A stretch of DNA of 64,000 bases, from the NCBI GenBank assembly GCA_947477655.1, contig CANJTS010000007.1, forward strand, positions 112,930-176,929, in the 5' to 3' direction. Below are positions 25,143 to 34,235 of the stretch, piece by piece (position 1 is the first letter of the stretch; every line of letters begins with the position of its first letter). The stretch is from CAILUG01 sp903844415. GTDB lineage: Bacteria; Pseudomonadota; Gammaproteobacteria; Pseudomonadales; Pseudohongiellaceae. Below the pieces are notes generated by a model. It was given only the letters and a program-made list of their open reading frames with translations, was not told the origin of the DNA and ran no database searches. The position numbers and the translations under genes were made by a program.

Positions 25143-27293
25143 TTACCGTTGTTGTTGTAATTGTTGTGCTTGTTTGGTGATGTTGGCGCGTTCTATCAAA
25201 TAGGCTCGAATATCTTCAGCATCTTGTGCGCTAATAATTTCAGCAAAAGAGGCCATGCCATTTTGTGCTCGCGCACCCTCCAGCACGATGGCAGCAAACA
25301 GTTCTGGACTAGCCAAAGCTGGCGACAAAGCCAACTCTGGAAACAGACCACGGCGAAATATCCCCCCGGAATTACCCACATCGCCGTGACAGATGATGCA
25401 CGAATCTTGATAACTGTTCTGACCAAGCGCAATTTGTTCGGCGCTGGCGCTTGATGGGGGCGGGTTTAACGTTGGCGGCGTGAATGCTATTGGTGGTGGT
25501 AACTGCGTATTTGCTCCCAGTTTGAACACCAGCAGCCGCGAATAATCAGGTGCGTAGTAATTGGTTGTGGAGCGTCCGGCAACTACTGCCAGGTACTGCT
25601 CACCGTTTACTGCATAAGTCACCGGTGCTGCAACGATGCCGGTTTGGGTGTCGATTGATTGCCACAGCTCTACGCCGTTATCGGCATCATATGCCGCTAT
25701 ACCGTTCTGATTACCTTTAAACACCAAACCACCTGCCGTTGCCAACATGCCCGCTGCCGCACCCGGTATTCGCCAAGCTTCTGCCTGGGTAACTGGATTC
25801 CACGCCACCATGAAAGAACCACTGGGTAAATCGGCAGTAGCGTTGGGCCCTAGTTCAGCAGCGCCGGCAGCTGGATCAATACCCAGATTGGAGACCAGCG
25901 GATTGGGATCCCAGCTACGATCGTAAGCATAGACCAAGGCGTTATTGCCAGCAGACAGATACACCAAACTTGTATCTGGATTAAACGCCATCGGATGCCA
26001 GTTATGCGCACCAGCTGATGAAGGTTGCACAGCAAAGGCCTTGCCGGTTTTATCATAGCGCGCTGCCGGGTTTTCAAGCGGACGACCCGTGGTTTGATCT
26101 ATGCCAGTGGCCCAGTTGACCGCAGCAAAATTTTTAGCCGAAATAAACTCGCCTGTGGCAGCATCGAGCACATAGAAGAAACCATTTTTCGGTGCCTGCA
26201 TGACCACCTTGCGTTGCACACCATCAATGGGCAGCTCTGCAACCATGATAGGTTGTGTGGCAGTGTAGTCCCAAGTTTCGCCCGGTGTGGTCTGGTAATG
26301 CCAAACGTAGGAGCCGTCGTCAGGATCGAGTGCAACAATAGATGACAAAAACAGATTGTCGCCACCACCAGGACTACGAATGTCTTGATTCCATGGCGAA
26401 CCATTGCCGGTGCCGATGTAAAGCAAATCGAGGTCAGCATCATAGGCCATCGAATCCCACACCGTGCCACCTCCACCGAGCGCCCACCATTCGCCATTCC
26501 AGGTGTTAGCAGCCATCGCCATGCTGTCGTTTTCGAAACCTAAGGAGGGGTCACCCGGCACGGTAAAGAAACGCCAAAGCAGTGCGCCAGTTTGTATGTC
26601 ATAGGCCGACACATACCCCCGCACGCCGTATTCCGCACCGCCATTGCCAATAATGACTTTGCCTTTAACCACGCGGGGCGCGCCCGTGATTGAATACGAC
26701 AAATCATGCCGAATCAGAGTATCGGTTTCCCATACTTTAATGCCGGTAGCAGCATCCAATGCAATCATGCGGCCATCAATGGTGCCAACAAACACTTTGC
26801 CATCGCGCAGAGCTGCGCCACGATTGACTACATCACAACATGCACGCACACCCCACTCACCCGGCACTTGGGCATCAAATTCCCAAAGCGAAGCGCCGGT
26901 GACTGCATCGTAGGCCTTTACATTGCTCCACGCCGTGGTCACATAAATTACGCCATCCACTACCAGCGGTGTAGATTCTTGACCACGCGGTATTTTGAAA
27001 TCGGCATACCACGTTAAACCCAGTTGTTTGATATTAACGCGGTCGATTTGCGCCAGTGGACTGTGATGTTGCTCGTCATAGGTGCGGCCAGTCGACATCC
27101 ATTGTTCTGGTTCGGCAGTGGCGGCGACCATACGCGCTTCATCTACTGCGGCAAATTGTTGCGAGCCCGATGATAAATTGCCTGCAGCAACTGCTGTGGG
27201 TGCAGTTGCTACAATTGATGTACTAGCAGATTGATCACAGCCGTCCAATAACAGCAGTGAAACTGCCAGTAATACGTTAGTTATAAGTTTCAT
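25143..27293 (-). CDS. Lipoprotein quinohemoprotein alcohol dehydrogenase (type II, PQQ + cytochrome c), Ca-type active site
   Basis: A 716-residue protein. The signal peptide has lipobox LLDGC (Cys19), a PQQ eight-bladed propeller spans about 60-595, and a C-terminal cytochrome c domain has CIICH (632-636) with Met680 as likely sixth ligand. The PQQ-contacting vicinal disulfide is RACCDVV (152-153). The catalytic Asp342 lies in ETWDYTATQ; the residue two after it is Thr344, the pattern associated with calcium enzymes. It would oxidise alcohols or aldehydes in the periplasm and pass electrons to the respiratory chain. ATG 27293 follows GGGAGAACACA. It lies 63 nt after the ZnuD-like receptor, probably in one operon. 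Confidence 0.93.
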   Translation of the reverse strand: MKLITNVLLAVSLLLLDGCDQSASTSIVATAPTAVAAGNLSSGSQQFAAVDEARMVAATAEPEQWMSTGRTYDEQHHSPLAQIDRVNIKQLGLTWYADFKIPRGQESTPLVVDGVIYVTTAWSNVKAYDAVTGASLWEFDAQVPGEWGVRACCDVVNRGAALRDGKVFVGTIDGRMIALDAATGIKVWETDTLIRHDLSYSITGAPRVVKGKVIIGNGGAEYGVRGYVSAYDIQTGALLWRFFTVPGDPSLGFENDSMAMAANTWNGEWWALGGGGTVWDSMAYDADLDLLYIGTGNGSPWNQDIRSPGGGDNLFLSSIVALDPDDGSYVWHYQTTPGETWDYTATQPIMVAELPIDGVQRKVVMQAPKNGFFYVLDAATGEFISAKNFAAVNWATGIDQTTGRPLENPAARYDKTGKAFAVQPSSAGAHNWHPMAFNPDTSLVYLSAGNNALVYAYDRSWDPNPLVSNLGIDPAAGAAELGPNATADLPSGSFMVAWNPVTQAEAWRIPGAAAGMLATAGGLVFKGNQNGIAAYDADNGVELWQSIDTQTGIVAAPVTYAVNGEQYLAVVAGRSTTNYYAPDYSRLLVFKLGANTQLPPPIAFTPPTLNPPPSSASAEQIALGQNSYQDSCIICHGDVGNSGGIFRRGLFPELALSPALASPELFAAIVLEGARAQNGMASFAEIISAQDAEDIRAYLIERANITKQAQQLQQQR

Positions 27294-27356
27294 TGTGTTC
27301 TCCCTGTCCGCATAGATAGGCAAGGAGCTTAACGCAAGCACTCCCCTCTACTCAAA

Positions 27357-29393
27357 TTAAAGGCGATAGCGCACACCAACTTCCAGTGATCTGCCCGCTT
27401 CTGGCGCAAAGCCGCGCAGGTATGATGTAGCGAGTCGAATCTCAGTATTACCTAGGTTAAGGCCTTTAACAAACACTAGAACTTCGCTAGCACCAATTGT
27501 AAAAGTGTAGTCAGCACCAGCATCAATCCTGGTGTAAGCGTTGGTAACAAGTTCAAAATCTCCCGGCTTGTTCTGCTTTACTGCATGCTGCAAAGACAAA
27601 AAGGCTGTCCATTGACTACCCTCCAAATTCAGATCCAACCCAACTCTGGCAGGTGGCATGCGTGGCACAGCACCCGCATCAGCAAATTTACCGCGCATGA
27701 CATCTCCAAATAAACGTAGAGATACGACGTCGTTGATCTGCAGATTGGTGTCAATTTCTATCCCGGCAAAACTTGCATCCAGTTGTTGGTAGAGACGAAC
27801 TGGCCTGCCCTGCACCTGTGCACCTGTTGTGATTTGACCGATGTAATCAGCAAAATCATTGTAGAAAACAGTGAAGGTCGTAGCGAACTTTTCGTAGCCC
27901 AGTGCTACGCTGAAATCGGTATTCAAAGAGGACTCTTGCTTGAAATCAGGCGAGCCAATTTCGCAGGAACTTGTGGCCAGATGAATGACACAGTCAGCGG
28001 TAGAAGTGAGACCAAAATTTGAATATAACTCTTCAATGGAAGGGGCGCGTTCGGATGCAGATAGTGCCAAACCTAAGGTGATTGGTTCGCTTACATCCCA
28101 CAAAGCTGAGGCAGAAAAACTAGTGGTCGCAAAGTCTCTGCTCGGGGCAGCCCCATGCTGGGGACGATAAACATCGCGATTGCCACGCGCACCTATTTCC
28201 AGAGTTACTACGGGAAAATGATAATCTTCCACTACAAAGAAACCGCGTGAGTCGATGTCGGAAACCGGGATGAAACTTTCCAGCCCCACCGCACCAAATT
28301 CTTCCATGCTGTCTTGCAATCCCAACACACCATGCCAACCGGCCATCTCGGTGAGTGTTATTTGCAGGCGCTGTTGCCAAGATTCATTACTAAAGCGCGT
28401 ACCTACAATACCAGGGCCTTCGATTTCGGCGTGCGCGTAGTCGGTATAACTGAGTTTGTAATTGAGCGTTTCTAGCCACGGTTGCAACTCGTGCCATTGG
28501 GTCTGCAAATCATAACGAGAACGTTCCATCGCGATGGCAACATCCTCTTCCTCTGGTTCTTCGGCTAAAGCTTCTTCAAAAATAGCCTGAGCACCTACCG
28601 GTAAACCGTAGTTGTTGTCGAGGCGACTGACAGCAAGCCCGAAATAGCCATTGCTGTTTACCCATGAGCTACCCGCGGTCCAATTATTAGTGCTGCCAGC
28701 GCTATTGGGTATATGGCCTGCTTGGGTTGGTACTACTTGACCAGGTTGCAGATACGCACGATCAACAGCAAAAGCTGGAATTTCGAGATCATTCCAGTGC
28801 CGTTGCAGCGCATCGAAATGCCAGACCAAATTACCTGTTGGCACGTCTAGACTACCAACCACAGTATTCAAATCGGCGGCAGTAGCGTGCCTGGTTTCCA
28901 CGGCAAAGGCCGCTTCCTGCGGCAAACTGGTAGCAATCCTGCGATCGATTACATTCACCACACCGCCAATTGCACCACCGCCATAAAGCAAAGTTGACGG
29001 CCCGCGTAATACCTCAATGGCATCTGCCAGAATGGCCTCCACTGTCATCGCATGATCTGCGGAATTACCAGATGCATCGGCATTGGACATGCTGTTGGTG
29101 AGATTCATCACACGGCGACCACTTTGACCACGAATCACGACTTGGCCTACCGCCGGCCCAAATGAGGCATTGTTGATACCAGGCTGGCTGGCTAGTGTAT
29201 CGCCGAGCGTGGCCTTAGCAGCTGCATGCAAGTCGTCGTTGGCAAGCACTGTAACCGGTAATGCGGTTGCAGAACTGCGCACATGCAGAGCAGTGGTGAT
29301 CAATTCGTAAATTTCATTCTCCGCTGCGTTGACTGTTGATATACCACAAACACCCAAGGCAAATGTTGCCGGAACTACGAAAAATCGTCTCAT
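27357..29393 (-). CDS. ZnuD-like TonB-dependent receptor with an acidic, His-free metal loop
   Basis: A 678-residue receptor with signal peptide ending VNAAEN (about 24), plug with VVIRGQSGRRVMNLTN and IEVLRGPSTLLYGGGAIGGVVNVID, and a barrel ending LEVGVRYRL. DNNYGLPVGAQ (259-269) followed by a charged loop and then RSRYDLQTQW (291-300) matches the ZnuD/zinc-receptor layout, where that loop is rich in His and Asp. Here it reads EEALAEEPEEED (273-284) with no His. I infer a metal or metallophore receptor with altered preference. It lies between a small His/Cys exported protein and the PQQ dehydrogenase. Confidence 0.88.
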   Translation of the reverse strand: MRRFFVVPATFALGVCGISTVNAAENEIYELITTALHVRSSATALPVTVLANDDLHAAAKATLGDTLASQPGINNASFGPAVGQVVIRGQSGRRVMNLTNSMSNADASGNSADHAMTVEAILADAIEVLRGPSTLLYGGGAIGGVVNVIDRRIATSLPQEAAFAVETRHATAADLNTVVGSLDVPTGNLVWHFDALQRHWNDLEIPAFAVDRAYLQPGQVVPTQAGHIPNSAGSTNNWTAGSSWVNSNGYFGLAVSRLDNNYGLPVGAQAIFEEALAEEPEEEDVAIAMERSRYDLQTQWHELQPWLETLNYKLSYTDYAHAEIEGPGIVGTRFSNESWQQRLQITLTEMAGWHGVLGLQDSMEEFGAVGLESFIPVSDIDSRGFFVVEDYHFPVVTLEIGARGNRDVYRPQHGAAPSRDFATTSFSASALWDVSEPITLGLALSASERAPSIEELYSNFGLTSTADCVIHLATSSCEIGSPDFKQESSLNTDFSVALGYEKFATTFTVFYNDFADYIGQITTGAQVQGRPVRLYQQLDASFAGIEIDTNLQINDVVSLRLFGDVMRGKFADAGAVPRMPPARVGLDLNLEGSQWTAFLSLQHAVKQNKPGDFELVTNAYTRIDAGADYTFTIGASEVLVFVKGLNLGNTEIRLATSYLRGFAPEAGRSLEVGVRYRL

Positions 29394-29504
29394 AAAATAA
29401 ACTCTAAATTAACGCTATAAAGCAGCAGTCTGATGATTTGTTGTCACCCCAATTGCAAGTGTGTGAACACCAGAATATTGGAAATAACTGCCAGATAATT
29501 GCAA

Positions 29505-29798
29505 TTAAAGAGAGTGTAGTGGTGGGGCGCGGCTCTGATAGGGCGAGGCATGTAGCGCGCTGCAAAATCTGTTGGCAGGAGTTGAGGTTGAGAGGGTATG
29601 CACTGCATGTACAACAGCAGTGACTTGTATTACGTGGGCATCGTCATTTAACTGAAAATGGCACAGCCCACAGTCCACTGTATGTTGAACATGAACGTGG
29701 AGCGGTGATGCCTGCAGTACCTGCACCCAAAGGAGGGTGCAAGCCATGAGGCTGATCAAAATCAGTTGGTGTAGTTTTTTTGAGTAACGGCTAAACAT
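29505..29798 (-). CDS. Small exported His/Cys-rich protein (DUF2946-like)
   Basis: A 97-residue protein with a signal peptide (hydrophobic 11-28, cleavage near LQA-SP). The mature part begins with a metal-site-like cluster HVHVQHTVDCGLCHF (His34, His36, His39, Cys43, Cys46, His47) and ends in a flexible tail with more His. Similar small proteins precede ZnuD- or copper-type TonB receptors, and it resembles DUF2946. I infer a periplasmic metal-binding or metal-sensing helper. ATG 29798 is favoured because the signal peptide starts there. The gene lies 54 nt downstream of the DUF6152 fusion gene and 111 nt upstream of the receptor. Confidence 0.7.
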   Translation of the reverse strand: MFSRYSKKLHQLILISLMACTLLWVQVLQASPLHVHVQHTVDCGLCHFQLNDDAHVIQVTAVVHAVHTLSTSTPANRFCSALHASPYQSRAPPLHSL

Positions 29799-29852
29799 AG
29801 TATCTTTATAAGCTGACACCAGATGGTGCGCAACCCTGCTGGTCTCCACTGA

Positions 29853-31004
29853 TTATTGCGGAACTGCTTGAAACTCAGGTGTCAGCTCCTTGCAGGGCGG
29901 ATGGTCGAAGGGCACATCCGAGAGCAATACCGTATCAGAACTGGTATAGGGCGCGGTGAGATAAACTGGATCTTCCGCACTGAACTCGCGTTTAAGGGCC
30001 AGCGTCACTGGATCGAGGGTAAAACGTTCGACCACATGTAATTGATCACTATTGCGAGTGGGCGGCGCAAGCACACCTTCTGCAATACCTACGGTGTCTA
30101 CCACCAAGGTGTCACCTTCCCAACGACCAATAGAATGACCGGCATAACTCGGTGTGAGGTTATCTGGATGACTGTCCATACCCAGATGGATCCTGCGCGA
30201 AAAACTGTACAGACCGTATTCCATGTCGATTACTTGCTCACCGCCTGCGGTGGTGGTCTGGGTAATTCTGTTAACCGGCCAGTCAAAAGTCCAGTCGTAG
30301 ATGATACTGGTGGGCTTGCAAGACAACCGTGGATTGTCCTCGATCGACCACATACGAAATGCATCTGCCGCTGCCTTACCAACTTCGGTGTAGCTTGGGC
30401 GTGCTGAAGGATTGAGTGCACGGATTTGTTGCAATGTCATAGTGCCAGCGGCGTATGCAGCAGTTTGACTCTTAGGCACCATATCGCGGCTACCACTTGG
30501 TGAGATTGTCAACACACTCTGCTCCACGGCCCAATCGCCGGCAATATTCGGTTCGCCGGATAGCAGGCGTAAAGGCCGGTTGGATGTGTCGACAGGGATG
30601 TTGGTGGAAAACTGATCGTTGCGCAAAATGGTTGGCGCATCTCCCAGTGTGAAGCTCTCCAGATAACAGGCATGCTGATCGTCACGATGAGGGTGCCCTT
30701 TTATCTCTACGTGAGCACCTACCACAAACATTTCCAGAGACCAGCCTGAGCGTTTGATTAGAGTTGCTCCACGCATTTCACAGCGCATAGCAAAAGGTTT
30801 GCCATCGGGGCCAGTAACATCGAAGTGCATATAGGAATGAGGATTGACCAGTTCCATTTCTGTCAGCGTGCCGGAATATTCAGTGTCTTTGGCAATCTCA
30901 TACAGACCAGTGCCATGATGCGCCAGCACTGGGCCACCGCACAGGAGTGTTGTTGCGCTTGCCACCGCAAAAGCTGATTTTTGAATAAACTTTATTGCTT
31001 TCAT
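29853..31004 (-). CDS. Exported DUF6152 - GxW/WxGDTLV fusion protein
   Basis: A 383-residue exported protein. After a signal peptide ending PVLA (about 28), residues 29-120 form a DUF6152 domain (AHHGTGLYEIA, then GTLTEMELVNPHSYMHFDV). Residues about 150-370 carry PNIAGDW and WEGDTLVVDTVGI, the two blocks of the separate protein at 14577-15416. It thus joins in one chain what is encoded by two adjacent genes in the other cluster, implying that the two domains work together. SD AAAGGTGG precedes the ATG at 31004. It heads the series ending in the PQQ dehydrogenase. Function unknown. Confidence 0.82.
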   Translation of the reverse strand: MKAIKFIQKSAFAVASATTLLCGGPVLAHHGTGLYEIAKDTEYSGTLTEMELVNPHSYMHFDVTGPDGKPFAMRCEMRGATLIKRSGWSLEMFVVGAHVEIKGHPHRDDQHACYLESFTLGDAPTILRNDQFSTNIPVDTSNRPLRLLSGEPNIAGDWAVEQSVLTISPSGSRDMVPKSQTAAYAAGTMTLQQIRALNPSARPSYTEVGKAAADAFRMWSIEDNPRLSCKPTSIIYDWTFDWPVNRITQTTTAGGEQVIDMEYGLYSFSRRIHLGMDSHPDNLTPSYAGHSIGRWEGDTLVVDTVGIAEGVLAPPTRNSDQLHVVERFTLDPVTLALKREFSAEDPVYLTAPYTSSDTVLLSDVPFDHPPCKELTPEFQAVPQ

Positions 31005-31216
31005 CAAATTCCACCTTTAAATAATCTGGTCAATACAAAAAAAACCGCTCAAAACACCCATGTAAATTGCAATGCATTCTCGCAGTAGATTATAGCCAAC
31101 ACCCAGATGACAAAGCATGGAGAGCTTCGGTTTGATCATGCAATAAAAAAGATAATTGACCGCGTCTTAACTTGAAATTGCCACGGACACGAAAACCGCA
31201 GAGCCTAGGCAAGGAG

Positions 31217-32587
31217 TTAAATGCGAACGCGTATTCTTGCGCCACCCCAATGGTTTTGCGCAATACTGATTTCACCACCGTAACTGTTAATAATCTCCAC
31301 CGCTACGGCCAGGCCAATGCCTTGTCCACTTTTAAGTGTATCGGCACGCGCCCCACGATGTAGCACAAAAGTGCGATCGCTTTCTGCAATGCCGGGGCCA
31401 TCGTCGTTGAATTCCAACATCAAAATTTGGTTTTTTTGGCTGGCCAACACTTGCACTTGCGTGGCACCATATTTGAAAGCGTTATCAAGCAGGTTGCCAC
31501 AAACTTCCATCAAATCAGTTTCTTCGCCATAGAACACTGCATTGCTAGCAACTTCGCTGCGAACTTTTATGTTTTTTTCGCAGTACACTTTTTGCAGCGC
31601 ACCTAGAATTCGTGTAACCACCACTGCTACTGCTATGGGTTTGGTAAGAACTTTGGTTTGACTATTTTTGACAGAACGTTTGAGCTGCCAGGAAATAATC
31701 TGATCCATCCGGTTCAGTTGTTCTTCCATATCCTGTCGCTGTAGTTCCGTAAATTTTTGAGTATGACGCAGTTCCTGCAAGGCTGTTGATAATACCGCCA
31801 ACGGCGTTTTAAGACTGTGCGCCAAATCTCCCAGAGTGGTGCGGAAACGACCCTGGCGCTCTCTTTCACTCTTGATCAATACATTCAGATTTTGCGTAAC
31901 AGGCAGGAGTTCAATTGGATAGTTGCCTTGCAAGTTGTCTTTTTCACCAGATTCTATTGCCGACACATCAGTAGCCAGTTTTTTCAGGGGTTGCATACCC
32001 CAGCGTAACAACAGGTATTGGGCAATAGAGAGAATCACTGCTAACACACCAAGCCAAATATAAAGATTGGATTGAAACTGACGAATCTGTGACGTAGTGG
32101 GGGCAGTCGATTCCATCACCACAAAACTGTAATTCTGCGCCTGATTTTCCCAGTAAGTACCGTAACCCGCCCAAGACAGCGGCCCTTGTTCAAGGGTTAC
32201 CAGTGTGCCGTAAGTAGTTTTACCACGGATAATTTCACCAACACTGTAACCGTTATCCGCCAAATTAAGATTTAGTGCTGATGGACTGCGCCACACTTCC
32301 AGGCCCTGACTATTAACAATAAAACCATAAAGCCCAGAATCAATCTGAGAAAATCGGGCTTCTTCCAGATCAGGTAGGAAAAATCCAGCTCCATCTGGCT
32401 CTGCAACACCAAGCAATGCGTAGATTTGTAATTGCAGGCGCTCCTCTACAGCGACCTCCACACTATTTTTATAAACACGATCGAGTACAAAACCTGCCAG
32501 ACCCAGAAATAAAATAAGTAACAAACCGAAGCTCAGTACTAGGCGTGTTTGCAGGGAATAATGACTAGTGGTGTTTAACAGAGACAT
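31217..32587 (-). CDS. PhoQ-like sensor histidine kinase
   Basis: A 456-residue membrane kinase: transmembrane segments at about 14-36 and 174-195, a periplasmic sensor domain between them, a HAMP-like linker, the H-box DLAHSLKTPLAVL with phospho-acceptor His257, an N box NLLDNAFKYG and G boxes NDDGPGI and GQGIGLAVAVEI. The HSLKTPL form is characteristic of PhoQ-type kinases. It overlaps the response-regulator gene by 23 nt. The sensor domain has no obvious acidic patch comparable to enteric PhoQ, so the signal is open. The genes directly downstream on the same strand are the DUF6152 fusion/ZnuD-like/PQQ set. Confidence 0.9.
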   Translation of the reverse strand: MSLLNTTSHYSLQTRLVLSFGLLLILFLGLAGFVLDRVYKNSVEVAVEERLQLQIYALLGVAEPDGAGFFLPDLEEARFSQIDSGLYGFIVNSQGLEVWRSPSALNLNLADNGYSVGEIIRGKTTYGTLVTLEQGPLSWAGYGTYWENQAQNYSFVVMESTAPTTSQIRQFQSNLYIWLGVLAVILSIAQYLLLRWGMQPLKKLATDVSAIESGEKDNLQGNYPIELLPVTQNLNVLIKSERERQGRFRTTLGDLAHSLKTPLAVLSTALQELRHTQKFTELQRQDMEEQLNRMDQIISWQLKRSVKNSQTKVLTKPIAVAVVVTRILGALQKVYCEKNIKVRSEVASNAVFYGEETDLMEVCGNLLDNAFKYGATQVQVLASQKNQILMLEFNDDGPGIAESDRTFVLHRGARADTLKSGQGIGLAVAVEIINSYGGEISIAQNHWGGARIRVRI

Positions 32588-33248
32588 TGAAGCGATAACC
32601 TTGCCCCCGAATAGTGTCGATTGGTTTCAAAGATGCAGAGGGGTCGAGCTTTTGGCGTAAACGACGGATAAACACTTCCAACACATTGCTGTCGCGATCG
32701 TGATCTTGATCGTAGAGATGTTCGGTGAGTTCAGATTTAGATACTACTTTGCCTGGATGCAGCATCAAATATTCCAGCACTTTATATTCGTAGGCGGTGA
32801 GCTCAGTTTCTATTGAGTCTACAGTCAATTTGTGCGCTGTGGTGTCTAGGCTTAGGTGCGCAAAATCGAGTGTTGGTTTGGCGAAGCCGGCGGCACGCCG
32901 TAGCAATGCATTCAGGCGTGCTTTTATTTCTTCAATCTGGAAAGGTTTTACCACGTAGTCATCGGCACCAGCATCAAGGCCGGCTACTTTATCGGTCCAA
33001 TTATCGCGCGCCGTGAGAATCAAAATAGGAAAAGTAAGGCCTTTGGCGCGTATTGCCTTGATGAGGCTGATACCATCGAGACCAGGCAAGCCGAGATCGA
33101 TGATGGCGACGTCGTAATCGAATTCGGTGGCGTTATAAAACCCATCTTTGCCATCACTAGCACTGTCGACAACATAGCCACTGTCCGTAATGGCTTTCAC
33201 CAGTCGGGCCCGTAACAAATCTTCATCTTCAACGATCAGTAGGCGCAC
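32565..33248 (-). CDS. OmpR/PhoP-family response regulator
   Basis: A 227-residue two-domain regulator. The receiver (1-120) has the acidic pocket VEDED, phospho-acceptor Asp51 (IIDLGLPGLDG), LTARD with the conserved Thr, and YVVKPF with the conserved Lys. The C-terminal winged helix has LTAYEYKVLEYLMLHPGKVVSK and NVLEVFIRRLRQKLD, the OmpR-type DNA-recognition layout. It pairs with the PhoQ-like kinase that overlaps it. A PepSY-domain gene precedes it by 82 nt. Confidence 0.93.
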   Translation of the reverse strand: MRLLIVEDEDLLRARLVKAITDSGYVVDSASDGKDGFYNATEFDYDVAIIDLGLPGLDGISLIKAIRAKGLTFPILILTARDNWTDKVAGLDAGADDYVVKPFQIEEIKARLNALLRRAAGFAKPTLDFAHLSLDTTAHKLTVDSIETELTAYEYKVLEYLMLHPGKVVSKSELTEHLYDQDHDRDSNVLEVFIRRLRQKLDPSASLKPIDTIRGQGYRFNVSVKHH

Positions 33249-33330
33249 TTGCTTTCCTGGTTAGGCTTCCTAGTTAGGTTTTCTGCTTAGATTTTCTTGG
33301 CAAAGTTTCCGGCAATGTGAAAAGTATTTT

Positions 33331-33630
33331 CTATTCTGAAGGCCGACTGATTGCGCCAGTGTCTGCATGCACCAATATGTTGAACACTGTGCCATCCTGA
33401 TCCATGCGGACACGCCATTCACTATGTTCCAACCGAATGCTAAGCACCCGGCCAGAGAAATTTTCCCGCGCAATATCGTATGCCTGTCTGCGGCTGATGT
33501 TTGTTTGTGGGTCTTCGTTTTGAGTTTGTAAAAGCCTGGTCTGTGGTTGACCTTCTTGATTGGCGGCAATGAGCCCCTCCAACGGAAATAGTAGCAAAAC
33601 AAAAAAAATAACTAACTGAGATGCGTTCAT
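33331..33630 (-). CDS. Small exported PepSY-domain protein
   Basis: A 99-residue protein with an N-terminal signal peptide (LVIFFVLLLFPLEGLIAA, about 5-22) and one PepSY domain: ISRRQAYDIARENFSGRVLSIRLEHSEWRVRMDQDGTVFNILVHADTGAI. PepSY proteins are often inhibitors or accessory sensors, and small PepSY genes commonly precede PhoPQ-type systems. I infer that it modulates the adjacent kinase. The start at ATG 33630 places the signal peptide at the N-terminus; longer forms would bury it. Confidence 0.83.
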   Translation of the reverse strand: MNASQLVIFFVLLLFPLEGLIAANQEGQPQTRLLQTQNEDPQTNISRRQAYDIARENFSGRVLSIRLEHSEWRVRMDQDGTVFNILVHADTGAISRPSE

Positions 33631-33698
33631 GCGCGAAGACCAAATTGGAAAAATGCATATTTGGCAAGGTCTATGTTCACCTGTTATGTGCTCCTTAA

Positions 33699-33714
33699 AA
33701 GTACATGTGTACTT
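33699..33714. promoter_or_regulatory. Palindrome upstream of the PepSY/two-component operon
   Basis: AAGTACA-TG-TGTACTT has perfect 7-bp arms and a 2-bp centre. It ends about 68 bp before the PepSY start codon. It is a candidate operator for autoregulation or another regulator. It does not look like the enteric PhoP box, which is a direct repeat. Confidence 0.45.
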
Positions 33715-34235
33715 GTAACCTTGACACACTTATTACGAACTGTATTTCAGTTAAAAAACACGTTGTACATTTACTCTTATACACACAGTGGCACCGAAAT
33801 CTTGAGGCATTCGTAGTGTTAAACCGTTTCCATTGTAGCTATAGCGCACATCTTAACCAACTAATTTTCTGACTGATTTTTGTGCTAAACAGCATGGCAA
33901 CGCTCTACGGTTTCCACATAAGTTCTTAATTTTTCATCAGCATTTTTAGCGCCAATATCATGACCGATGGAACCTCTTAATCTCCAAGAGTGTTTGAACA
34001 CGACGCTACTTTAAGAGTGCCTACATGAATAACACCTGAATCACACAACCGTGTTTATTATACTGATATGCCAAGCAACCAGCTGGCCATCCCCTCCATC
34101 TCAGTCCAATGCAAGTTCCAAGTAAGCGCTGCCTGTTTACCGACTAGATGTACGCAATAGCGTACTTTGAGGTATTCTGCGGTCAGTTTGCTCAATCATT
34201 TACTACCTTCAGCCAGCAATGTTCAGGAGATCGTC
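33715..34235. other. Divergent intergenic region
   Basis: About 520 bp between the palindrome and the carboxylesterase start. It must hold the esterase promoter. I find no RNA gene, repeat or convincing hairpin, and the short open frames here lack family resemblance. Confidence 0.4.

Noticed and set aside
31090..31278. A 62-codon frame between the kinase gene and the DUF6152 fusion gene
   Set aside because: It overlaps the kinase C-terminus in another frame and shows no domain, signal peptide or ribosome site.
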